From a virus: a DNA stretch of 64,000 nt. The notes below the pieces were generated by a model that was given only the letters and a program-made list of their open reading frames with translations, was not told where the DNA came from and searched no databases. Every line of letters begins with the position of its first letter. Position 1 is the stretch's first letter. Below, piece by piece: positions 25,303-33,241 of the stretch. The DNA lies in IMG/VR virus record IMGVR_UViG_3300023296_001079, positions 1 through 64,000 of that record; one strand, given 5' to 3'. The position numbers and the translations under genes are program-made.

Positions 25303-26118
25303 ATGTCAGATATTGTTGGAACCTTCACCCAGGACGCGGACGAGAAGCTAGACTTCACCATAGACTGGACGCTGTGGATGGCCACGGCGGACGTCCTCAA
25401 TGGGTCCTCCTGGTCCGTGGAGACCTTCGCCGGGGACGCTTCCCCTCTGGCCGCTGCCCTTTCGCCTTCTCCCTCCTATGACGCGGGCGAGAACAAGACC
25501 ACGGTGTGGCTGGAGGACGGGTCCAACGGCAAGACCTACCGGGTCACCAATACGGTCACCACGACCGGTGGAAGGACAGGAGAGAAGGCCCTTCTCTTAA
25601 AGATCAATGACGCCCCCCTGGCGGGGCTGGTGGCCGAGGACGGCACAGGCCTTGCAGCCGCCACCAGTTACGCCACGGTGGCCGAGGCGGACACCTTCTT
25701 CTCCAGGCGTCTATACACCACACCCTGGACCGGCGCGGACCAGGACGACAAGGAGCGGGCTTTGATAATGGCCTCCTCCTTGCTGGACTCCCACATGACC
25801 TACCAGGGGATGAAGACCGGAGACACCCAGGCCCTGTCCTGGCCCCGGTATGGGATTTATGACAAGAGTGGATTCCTGGTTCCCTCCACAACTCTGCCCC
25901 AGGCTTTAAAGGACGCCACCTCCGAACTGGCCAAATGGCTTCTGGCCTCTGACCGGACGGCGGAGGACGACACCAAGGGGTTCCGGGAGATGAAGGTTGG
26001 CTCCCTGGAACTGGTGGTGGACAGGTCCGACCGGACGGCCACCATCCCGGATGCGGTCAAGCGACTTCTTCGCCCCTTCGGAAGAATCCACACCGGTATG
26101 GCCAGGGTGTCCAGATAG
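25303..26118 (+). CDS. Head-tail connector (DnaT-like/adaptor family) with N-terminal beta domain
   Basis: 271 aa from ATG 25303. The C-terminal about 170 residues (GLAAATSYATVAEADTFFS to KRLLRPFG) are the phage adaptor family sometimes labelled DnaT-like, which sits under the portal. The N-terminal about 100 residues form a beta-rich domain like those of tail-associated proteins. Thus two modules seem fused. The longer frame from 24964 is a shadow inside the previous gene. Confidence 0.7.
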   Translation: MSDIVGTFTQDADEKLDFTIDWTLWMATADVLNGSSWSVETFAGDASPLAAALSPSPSYDAGENKTTVWLEDGSNGKTYRVTNTVTTTGGRTGEKALLLKINDAPLAGLVAEDGTGLAAATSYATVAEADTFFSRRLYTTPWTGADQDDKERALIMASSLLDSHMTYQGMKTGDTQALSWPRYGIYDKSGFLVPSTTLPQALKDATSELAKWLLASDRTAEDDTKGFREMKVGSLELVVDRSDRTATIPDAVKRLLRPFGRIHTGMARVSR

Positions 26119-26490
26119 ATGGGACTCAAGGAAACATTCCAGAAGGCAGCCCTGGCGGGCGTAAACGCCTTCGGGAATGTTCGGGCGTCCACCATCTACG
26201 TCCAGGTGTCCTCTGCCTCCACCTACAGCGCGTCCACAGGTGTCCAGGCTGTGGCGGAATCCTCCACGGCTGGCGTCATGGTTATCTTCGACGTGTTCAA
26301 GTTCCGGGAGATTGACAACATCAACGTCCGGGCCGATGACAAGAAGGCTCTGGTTCCTGCCTTGTCGATTCCTGGAATTGTCCCCACCCCAGAGGATAGG
26401 ATTATTGAGTCCTCCGCCGTCTGGAACGTGGTGGCGGTCGAGGTGGACCCGGCAGGGGCTCTCTACACCTTGCAGGTCAGGAGGTCATAG
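26119..26490 (+). CDS. Head-closure/neck protein candidate (123 aa)
   Basis: It abuts the adaptor stop and overlaps the next gene by one base. Size and position match head-completion proteins. The beta-rich C terminus (SAVWNVVAVEVDPAG, LYTLQVRRS) resembles head-closure folds. The call rests on gene order. Confidence 0.6.
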   Translation: MGLKETFQKAALAGVNAFGNVRASTIYVQVSSASTYSASTGVQAVAESSTAGVMVIFDVFKFREIDNINVRADDKKALVPALSIPGIVPTPEDRIIESSAVWNVVAVEVDPAGALYTLQVRRS

Positions 26491-26858
26491 TGGCCGCCCG
26501 GGGGACCTTTAAAATAGAACTGACCACCAACATAAAGGAACTGGCGGACGCCCTGGAGGTTGACGTTGGGGTGGTCAAGCGGAAGATCGCCCTGGACCTT
26601 TACGCCGACATTCAGAGAAAGACTCCGGTGGATACTGGACGGGCCCGCAATACCTGGGGAGTTGGAGATTCCCCCGTCCACAAGCCCGGGGTGGGCGCTA
26701 TATCAAAGGGTATGAATCCAACCTATATCTCCAACAACCTGCCCTATATAACCCGCCTGGAGTTCGGGTACTCCAAGCAGGCCCCCCACGGCATGGTCCG
26801 GATTGCCCTGGCCTCCATGGAAGCTAAACTTTCCGCCCTGAGACAGAGGCTGCCATGA
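26490..26858 (+). CDS. HK97 gp10-like neck protein
   Basis: 122 aa from GTG 26490. The pattern RKTPVDTGRARNTW is the family signature, followed by PYITRLEFGYSKQAPHGMV. These proteins join the connector to the tail. It overlaps the tail-terminator gene by 4 bp. Confidence 0.85.
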   Translation: MAARGTFKIELTTNIKELADALEVDVGVVKRKIALDLYADIQRKTPVDTGRARNTWGVGDSPVHKPGVGAISKGMNPTYISNNLPYITRLEFGYSKQAPHGMVRIALASMEAKLSALRQRLP

Positions 26859-27265
26859 GTTTCAATGACACCCGGAACGCCATAGAGGCCCGCATGGTTG
26901 CGAATTATTCAACCTACAAGGTGAAGTTTGAAAACACTAAATTCAAGCCACCTGTGAACACTCCGTGGCTGGCTTTAACGGTCCAGGACGGGGAGGCCTT
27001 TAACGCTTCAATCGGAACCGCTAGACGAGTCCAGCGTCATCCTGGTATCATCCAGGTTGATATCTACGTCCCGGAGAACCAAGGAACGAAGACTTCCCGG
27101 GAGATAGCGGACGCCGTGGCGGTAATTTTCAACACGGTACAGTTTAGTCTAGGGTCTTCTGGGACGATCAGCACCAGAGCCCCGGCACTTCAAGGATTGG
27201 GCATAGAGGAGGGCTGGGACAGGAAGGTCCTGTCCATTCCCTTCATTCGGGACGTCATAGCTTAA
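26855..27265 (+). CDS. Tail terminator protein (DUF4128/gpU-like)
   Basis: 136 aa. LALTVQDGEAFNASIG and GIIQVDIYVPENQG fit tail terminators that cap the tail tube at the head end. Its location between the gp10-like and tail-tube genes is canonical. The start ATG 26855 overlaps the previous stop. Confidence 0.75.
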   Translation: MSFNDTRNAIEARMVANYSTYKVKFENTKFKPPVNTPWLALTVQDGEAFNASIGTARRVQRHPGIIQVDIYVPENQGTKTSREIADAVAVIFNTVQFSLGSSGTISTRAPALQGLGIEEGWDRKVLSIPFIRDVIA

Positions 27266-27278
27266 CGGAGTCTTTATT

Positions 27279-28439
27279 ATGCCACTCGCTGAAACGAACC
27301 GGGTCCAGCTTCGATACGCTGCCGAGTCCACCTGGGGCGAGGCTGTAGCCAACGGCCCGGCCACCACGGAAGTCCGAATCACTTCGGAGAGCCTAGCCCA
27401 CCAGAAGTCCACAATCGTCTCCCAGGAGATACGGACAGACCGGCAGCGAACGGCCCTCCTGGAGGTTGGCGTCTCTGCCGCCGGGGACTTCGGGTTTGAA
27501 TTGTCCTATGGCTCCATGGAACTGTTCGCGGCCAATGCCTTGCGAACGGCCCTGGTGTCCACGGTCACGGGTCTGGCTTCGGCCACAGTGGCCGCCTCCA
27601 GCATTACAGGCCCCACAGGAACCACCTTCCTTGCGGACGGGTTCACGGCTGGCCAGTTCATCATGATTGAGTCCACGGGCAACACCCACAACGGGGTGGT
27701 GGCCCAGATCGACAGCTTGACAGAGTTGGCCTTGACCATTGTGGGGACGACCTTGACCGCTTCGGTCCTGGCTTCTGCCGCGATCAACGGGCGGACGATT
27801 GTCAACGGAACCACAAAAACCTCCTACTTCATGGAGGCCGGCTTCGCGGACATTACCGCCGTCAAATATTTCACCGGTATGCGGGCGGCCTCCATGTCCA
27901 TGGACCTCCAGTCCGGGCAGATTGTCACCGGGGTCTTCAGCTTCATGGGCAAGGAAGGGTCAGTGGCCTCCGTCACGGTGGCCTCCACCGTGGTCACCTC
28001 CGCCAACCAGACCACGGCCATGACCGCAGCCGCCAACGTCCTGAATGTGTTTGAGGCTGGCGTGGATGTCGGAGTGGCCGTCCAGGGGTTCAACATATCC
28101 CTGGAGAACAACATGCGGGAACGTCCCCAGGTGGGTCAGAAGTACACGGCGGACCCGGGAGACGGCGGAGTGGACGTCACGGGCAACCTGAATGTCTACT
28201 TTGAGAACATTTCTCAGATGACCAAGTTCATCAACCACACGGCCACCAGCCTTGCCTGTAAAATGAAGGACGTGGACGGGAACTACATCATTGTCTCCGT
28301 TCCGGCGGTCTACTTTTCGACAGGGGACCCGGGGGCCAGTGGCCCGGATTCGGACGTCTTCCTGTCAATGGACTTTACCGCGATCAAGGACGCCACGAAG
28401 GGCTACACTATCCGGGTGGACTTCCTCCCGGCAGCATAG
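27279..28439 (+). CDS. Major tail tube protein
   Basis: 386 aa. The start NRVQLRYAAESTWGEAV is typical of siphovirus tail tube proteins, with the conserved E-T-x-G segment and a later NISLENNMRERPQVG. Ser/Thr/Val/Ala-rich beta structure dominates. It is followed by the frameshifting chaperone gene and the tape measure, as expected. Confidence 0.85.
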   Translation: MPLAETNRVQLRYAAESTWGEAVANGPATTEVRITSESLAHQKSTIVSQEIRTDRQRTALLEVGVSAAGDFGFELSYGSMELFAANALRTALVSTVTGLASATVAASSITGPTGTTFLADGFTAGQFIMIESTGNTHNGVVAQIDSLTELALTIVGTTLTASVLASAAINGRTIVNGTTKTSYFMEAGFADITAVKYFTGMRAASMSMDLQSGQIVTGVFSFMGKEGSVASVTVASTVVTSANQTTAMTAAANVLNVFEAGVDVGVAVQGFNISLENNMRERPQVGQKYTADPGDGGVDVTGNLNVYFENISQMTKFINHTATSLACKMKDVDGNYIIVSVPAVYFSTGDPGASGPDSDVFLSMDFTAIKDATKGYTIRVDFLPAA

Positions 28440-28464
28440 TGACACTTTAAAGAGGGCAAACAAC

Positions 28465-28845
28465 ATGGACGTCAACACCACATGGGCAGACCCAGCCCTG
28501 GAGAAGGACGGGGTCTGGGTGGGCTACCGTGAGGGCTCCAGGGTCCTGGTGGCTCGATTCGGCAACCCTAACTTCCAGCGGGCTGTGGCGAAGAACACCC
28601 GCCTGAATAAGACCAAGAAAATTGACCCGGTGGAGGAGAAAGACCAACTCTGCCAGATCATCTCCAGGACCATCCTCCTGGGGTGGGAAGGGTTCACAGC
28701 CAAGGGCAAGAAACTGGACTACACCCCGGACTTGGCCTACAGCCTACTGGCCACCAACCTGGACTTCCGGAACGAGATTACCGAGTTGTCCATGGAGTCA
28801 GAAAACTTTAAAGCTGAGCAGGTTGAGGAGACGTCAAAAAACTAG
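28465..28845 (+). CDS. Tail assembly chaperone, short (zero-frame) product
   Basis: 126 aa from ATG 28465, with RBS AAAGAGGGC. Its last codons are TCA AAA AAC TAG, which contain the canonical slippery heptamer A AAA AAC (28836-28842). The position between tail tube and tape measure matches lambda gpG-like chaperones. An upstream frame to 28291 overlaps the tail tube gene and is rejected. Confidence 0.85.
   Translation: MDVNTTWADPALEKDGVWVGYREGSRVLVARFGNPNFQRAVAKNTRLNKTKKIDPVEEKDQLCQIISRTILLGWEGFTAKGKKLDYTPDLAYSLLATNLDFRNEITELSMESENFKAEQVEETSKN
28836..28842 (+). other. Programmed -1 ribosomal frameshift site (A AAA AAC)
   Basis: The heptamer is in the correct phase (codons TCA-AAA-AAC-TAG) one codon before the zero-frame stop. 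No strong downstream stem is obvious by eye, but the GC-rich stretch after 28846 (GAACGGCGGCTTC) may help. Confidence 0.8.
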
Positions 28846-29165
28846 AACGGCGGCTTCTGTTTGACCTGAAGTATACCCAGGAGCAGTTCGACTTTCTGGT
28901 GTCTATGGGCAAGGAACTGGAACCGCCGGAACTTGATGCTTATGAGTTTTATATTTGGCAAGGCTTCCGGATACTGGCTACGTCAAGACCATCCGGGATG
29001 GACATTGGAGCGATTTCGTTTAGTGAATCCTTCCTGTTCTGGAGGGATTTTAAAGGGCTGGTGGGAGAAGACCTAGAAGAGGCTCTCCATTTAACAAGGT
29101 TCCTGGACGTGGTGTATTTAAACCATATCCAGAAAGAGCAGGCCCGGAAGACTGGAAAAAGCTAA
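28842..29165 (+). CDS. Tail assembly chaperone, -1 frameshift extension (GT-type product)
   Basis: A -1 slip on A AAA AAC makes the ribosome read CTA GAA CGG from 28842 and continue to the stop ending at 29165. This adds 107 aa (including FDLKYTQEQFDFLVSMGKEL) for a product of about 233 aa. The frame also has a GTG at 28899, but with no clear ribosome site. The slip is inferred from the canonical site; the gene arrangement is established for siphoviruses. Confidence 0.8.
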   Translation, partial: LERRLLFDLKYTQEQFDFLVSMGKELEPPELDAYEFYIWQGFRILATSRPSGMDIGAISFSESFLFWRDFKGLVGEDLEEALHLTRFLDVVYLNHIQKEQARKTGKS

Positions 29166-31601
29166 ATGTCCTTTGAGACCGGAATCAATGTCACCTTAGA
29201 CCCGCGTGATGCCCGCAAGGGAATCATGGCTATTGAGCGGGACCTGAAAAGGTTGGGGACCCGGGCCCAGACGGAAGGCCGGAAGGCCACGGGGTCCTTC
29301 AGTAAAATGAGCGGTGCCATGCGAATGGCCTCCAGGGCGGCTGCCGGTCTGGGAATCGCCTTCGGGGCTTTAGCTTTTGGACGGTTGGCTGTGAGTATTG
29401 CCAAGTCCGCCGACCGCATGAACGTCCTCAACCAAAGATTCAAAATCCTAACCGGGCAGGCCGGAGCCTTCGATGCCGTCCTGGACTCTGCCGCCAAGAT
29501 GGGGGTGGGGGCGGAAGCCTTTGGCAACTCCTTTGCCCGGTTCGCCATCGCGGGGGAACAGGTGGGCATGACCACCAACGAAGTTCTGAAGCTGACCGAG
29601 ACCGTTAGCCAGTTGGGAATTATCGGCGGGGCGTCAACCCATGAAATGACGGCAGCCATGATCCAGTTGGGCCAGGGCCTCGCCTCCGGCCAGCTACGGG
29701 GGGAGGAACTCCGGTCTGTCATGGAGCAGATGCCTCTGGTCACCAAGGCCCTGGTCAAGGGAGTCGGGGTGGACGGTGTTGGAGCCCTGCGGGCCATGGC
29801 GGAAGAGGGCAAGCTGACTGCCGACATAGTGGCGAAGGCTCTCCTGGGGGCGGCAGATGACGCGGCCTCCGCCTTTGCTGAATTGCCCCTCACCTTCGAG
29901 CGGGCCCAGAACACGCTTTCCGTGGAGTGGTCCAAGTTCACTGTGGCCTTGGACAATAAACTCCGACTTTCGGAGACCTTTATCTTCTTCACCGAGACCC
30001 TGGGGGATGCTCTCCGGTCCCTCACGGGGTGGCTGGACAACGACCTCCCCACCACGGTTGAAGCGTCCATGAAGGAGGTGGCGGCTCTCCAGAAGAAGAT
30101 ATTTGAGGCGGAAGAGTTCGCGGTGGGGGTGAAAATAAACAGCGTGGAATTTTCAAATAGGCTGGCGAAGAATGGGGCCTTCTCTGAGGGCCTTTTTTCC
30201 TCCCCAGACACCCCGACGTCCGGGACTCACCTGTCCTTGAGCGACGAAAGGGCCGGAGGACTGGAGGCCTTAAAGAAAGACCTTTCCCGGCAGATGGCGA
30301 ACCTAAAGAAACTCCAAGGGATTGCGGGGGGCAACATGGATGCCTCTTTAAAGGAGGGCACCAGTACGGGGTTGCGAGACAAGACCCAGGTCACCCGGGT
30401 GGAGAACTACATCAAGGCCCTGGAAAAGCTAAAAGTGGCCCAGGGGGACAGCAACCGGGCCCTGGAGGATGAACTGTTCCTGGTGGATAAGGTGGCCATC
30501 GCCACGAAAGGCCTGGGGCCTCTCCAGGAGAAGGAACGAGACGCGGCCATTGCCCGGGTCATGGCAACACAGGAGCGGGCCCAGGTTGAGATTGAAGCCA
30601 TGGAGAAAATACGGGACCTCCGTCTGAAGGTAAAGGCGGGCGACCTGACAGCGGACGAGATAGCCCAGTCAGAGGCCCTGATAAAGGTCATTTGGGCGCA
30701 GGCCCAGCAAGAGGGCGTCCTGACAGAGGCCTTGCTGTTGCGGCAGCACGCCGAATCGGTGGCCAATGACGCGGTCAAGGATGCGGCTTCGGTCCTGGAG
30801 AGTATCCGGACCCCCCTGGACATTTACATTGAGAAGCTGAAAGAGATCGAGAAACTCCTGGCCGCCCAGCTTTTGACCCAGGCGCAGGCTACCAGGGCGG
30901 TGGAGAACGCAAAGGAGGCCTATATTGACGCGGACCCTGTCCTGTCCAAGGTCCGGGATGGAATGTACGGCCTGTCCGATGCCATGACCTCCAGCTTCCT
31001 GAATGCGGAATCTGCCGGGGATGCCTTTAAAGGATGGTTGAAGAGTTTCGTTGACGACCTCCTGAAGGAACTAAACCGGGCCATCATGAAGAAGCTGTTA
31101 TTCGACCAAGTCTTCTCCCAGAGTTCCGGCGGAGGCGGAGGCGGCGGTATATTTGGCAGCATATTACAAGGCCTGGGCGGCCTCTTCGGAGGGTTCGGAG
31201 GCGGCAGCGCGGCGGGCGGGACCGTAATGACCCCAACGGCTACCATTGCCAACGGTGGAGTCATGTCCGGCGGGGTTCTTTCCAAGTTTGCTCAGGGAGG
31301 TATTGTCTCAGGGCCCACCATGTTCCCCATGCGGAACGGGTCAGGCCTCATGGGTGAAGCTGGCCCGGAGGCTATCATGCCTTTAAAGCGTGGCCCTGGC
31401 GGCAAGCTGGGGGTGGCCGGAGGTGGAGGCGGCGGGACCCATATCACCATTGACGCCCGGGGCTCTAACGGAGACGCCGCCGTGGAGGCTGCCGTGGAGA
31501 GAGGAATCCGCCGGGCGGGCCCTGCCTTGATAAACGCCAGCGTCAACAAGGTCCGGACAGAACGGGCCAGAGACCCTAAATTCTTCGGGGGTAGAGACTA
31601 G
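29166..31601 (+). CDS. Tape measure protein
   Basis: 811 aa. The N-terminal helical region with Ala/Gly-rich hydrophobic stretch (AAAGLGIAFGALAFGRL) and ARFAIAGEQVGMTTNEVLK is typical. The C terminus is Gly-rich, with MGEAGPEAIMPLKRGPGGKL, a well known end motif. With the usual 1.5 angstrom per residue rule, the tail would be about 120 nm. It follows the chaperone without a gap. Confidence 0.9.
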   Translation: MSFETGINVTLDPRDARKGIMAIERDLKRLGTRAQTEGRKATGSFSKMSGAMRMASRAAAGLGIAFGALAFGRLAVSIAKSADRMNVLNQRFKILTGQAGAFDAVLDSAAKMGVGAEAFGNSFARFAIAGEQVGMTTNEVLKLTETVSQLGIIGGASTHEMTAAMIQLGQGLASGQLRGEELRSVMEQMPLVTKALVKGVGVDGVGALRAMAEEGKLTADIVAKALLGAADDAASAFAELPLTFERAQNTLSVEWSKFTVALDNKLRLSETFIFFTETLGDALRSLTGWLDNDLPTTVEASMKEVAALQKKIFEAEEFAVGVKINSVEFSNRLAKNGAFSEGLFSSPDTPTSGTHLSLSDERAGGLEALKKDLSRQMANLKKLQGIAGGNMDASLKEGTSTGLRDKTQVTRVENYIKALEKLKVAQGDSNRALEDELFLVDKVAIATKGLGPLQEKERDAAIARVMATQERAQVEIEAMEKIRDLRLKVKAGDLTADEIAQSEALIKVIWAQAQQEGVLTEALLLRQHAESVANDAVKDAASVLESIRTPLDIYIEKLKEIEKLLAAQLLTQAQATRAVENAKEAYIDADPVLSKVRDGMYGLSDAMTSSFLNAESAGDAFKGWLKSFVDDLLKELNRAIMKKLLFDQVFSQSSGGGGGGGIFGSILQGLGGLFGGFGGGSAAGGTVMTPTATIANGGVMSGGVLSKFAQGGIVSGPTMFPMRNGSGLMGEAGPEAIMPLKRGPGGKLGVAGGGGGGTHITIDARGSNGDAAVEAAVERGIRRAGPALINASVNKVRTERARDPKFFGGRD

Positions 31602-32231
31602 ATGGCCATTACTTTCCCACGGGCCCTGCCTTCCACCATGCTGATTGACCAGGTGAACTTCGGCACCAACAACATTGTGGGCCGGGCCACCTCTGAGTTT
31701 TCCGGTAAGGGAAAGACCCAGGAGTTTTCTGGCCAGTGGTGGACCGCCAAGATTATTGTGTCCCCTTCGGAGAGGGAGGACGCCGCCCCCGTGGCCGCGT
31801 GGCTGACCTCTTTAAAGGGTAAGTCCAAGACCTTCCTGTTGGGTGACCCCGGCGCGTCCTCTGCCCGAGGTTCCGCGTCTGTGACCCCGGGGACTCCTCT
31901 GGTGGACGGGGCGGCCCAGACGGGTGACGCCCTCCTCTGCAAGGGCGGGCCCCTATCGGCCACAGGCTACCTCCTGGAGGGTGACTACGTCCAACTAGGC
32001 TCTGGGGCCTCCACCCGTCTCCACATGGTCCTCCAGGACGTCAACACGGACGGGGCCGGGGACTTCTCCCTGACCCTGTGGCCGGACCTTAGAGACAGCC
32101 CCGGGGATGGGGACACCCTGGTGGTGGACGCGACCACGGGCCTGTTCACCCTGGCCAGTAATTCTCAGGGCTGGGACCTGTCAGAGATAATTTACGGATT
32201 CAGCTTCGACGCGGTGGAGTCCTTGTACTAA
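31602..32231 (+). CDS. Distal tail protein candidate (209 aa)
   Basis: SKTFLLGDPGASSARGSA and the C-terminal LSEIIYGFSFDAVESLY resemble a siphovirus family found directly after the tape measure and before DUF2163 proteins. It probably forms part of the distal tail. It overlaps the next gene by one base. Confidence 0.65.
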   Translation: MAITFPRALPSTMLIDQVNFGTNNIVGRATSEFSGKGKTQEFSGQWWTAKIIVSPSEREDAAPVAAWLTSLKGKSKTFLLGDPGASSARGSASVTPGTPLVDGAAQTGDALLCKGGPLSATGYLLEGDYVQLGSGASTRLHMVLQDVNTDGAGDFSLTLWPDLRDSPGDGDTLVVDATTGLFTLASNSQGWDLSEIIYGFSFDAVESLY

Positions 32232-32803
32232 TGACGCGGACAATCTCCTCCACGGTTGTGGATCAGGTGGCGGCCCCCAGTTGCAAGCCTGTATTCCTGG
32301 CTCAGTTTGAGTATGATTCCTCCCCTCTGAATCTGTGGACCGGGACCCAGCCTGTCCTCTACAACATAGGCAGGGGCGGGGGACCGGAGTCCTTTGTGGG
32401 TGCCGGAGACTTGCTGGGCGTTAGCCCGATTACCGAGACCCAACAATTGAGGGCCACGGGGTTGGACTTCTCCCTCACGGGGATCAACGCCCAGATGTTG
32501 TCTATCGCCCTGGCGGAACCCTACCAGGGCCGCCAGTGCTCTCTCCACCTTGGCTTCATGGAGGATGGAGACATCCTGGCGGGCCTGGAAATATTCCGGG
32601 GCCGGATGGACGTCATGACGATATCAGAGGGCGGTGTCACTTCCAGCATAACGGTTGCCGCCGAGTCCATTCTTATCGGCCTGGAGAAGCTTGACGAGAG
32701 ACGATGGACCGGAGAGGACCAGAAAATATCCTACCCCACGGACCTGGGCTTTGACATGGTCCCCTCCCTGCAACAGAAGGAAATAACCTGGGGCAAGACA
32801 TGA
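32231..32803 (+). CDS. DUF2163-like tail protein
   Basis: 190 aa. The order of strands (VFLAQFEYDS, LWTGTQPVLYNIG, GRQCSLHLGFMEDG, FRGRMDVMTI) fits the DUF2163/BR0599 family of tail-tip proteins. It overlaps the cell-wall peptidase gene by 4 bp. Confidence 0.65.
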   Translation: MTRTISSTVVDQVAAPSCKPVFLAQFEYDSSPLNLWTGTQPVLYNIGRGGGPESFVGAGDLLGVSPITETQQLRATGLDFSLTGINAQMLSIALAEPYQGRQCSLHLGFMEDGDILAGLEIFRGRMDVMTISEGGVTSSITVAAESILIGLEKLDERRWTGEDQKISYPTDLGFDMVPSLQQKEITWGKT

Positions 32804-33240
32804 CCGCGCCCCGGAAAGAGGACTGGGTGGCACGGCTGGACCGCTACTTTAAAGCGACCAAGAGCCGGGCCTTCGCCTGGGGCTCCCACGATTGTTGCAC
32901 CTTCACCTATGGCGCGGTGGGGGAGATGACGGGGGAAGACCCTATGACAAAATACCGCCGGAAATACCGAACCCGAAACCGGGCCTTTGCTATGGCCAAG
33001 CGAGTGGGCGGCGGTGACCTGGGAGCCCTGGCGGAAAAGTTTGCGGCCACCTTGGGCCTAAAAGAGATTGCCCCCGGCTTCGCCCGGCGCGGTGACATTG
33101 TTCTGTTCCCAACGGATGACGGGCCCGGGATGGGCGTGGTAGACTTGACGGGGCGCGGCATTAAAGGCCTGCACCCGGAGAGGGGTTTGACGCACGTCCC
33201 CCTGACCGTGGCAACCAGGGCCTGGAGAGTGGGACGATAG
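32800..33240 (+). CDS. NlpC/P60-like tail-tip peptidase (DUF6950)
   Basis: 146 aa. FAWGSHDCCTFTYGAV places the catalytic Cys at the start of a helix as in NlpC/P60 and DUF6950. GDIVLFPTDDGPGMGVVDL would carry the second part. It probably opens peptidoglycan during DNA entry. Position before the J-like protein is standard. Confidence 0.75.
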   Translation: MTAPRKEDWVARLDRYFKATKSRAFAWGSHDCCTFTYGAVGEMTGEDPMTKYRRKYRTRNRAFAMAKRVGGGDLGALAEKFAATLGLKEIAPGFARRGDIVLFPTDDGPGMGVVDLTGRGIKGLHPERGLTHVPLTVATRAWRVGR

Positions 33241-33241
33241 A

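Noticed and set aside
29162-30211. 349-aa minus-strand frame in the tape measure gene
   Set aside because: Low-complexity Ser/Ala/Arg composition typical of antisense to a GC-rich helical gene; the tape measure is well supported.
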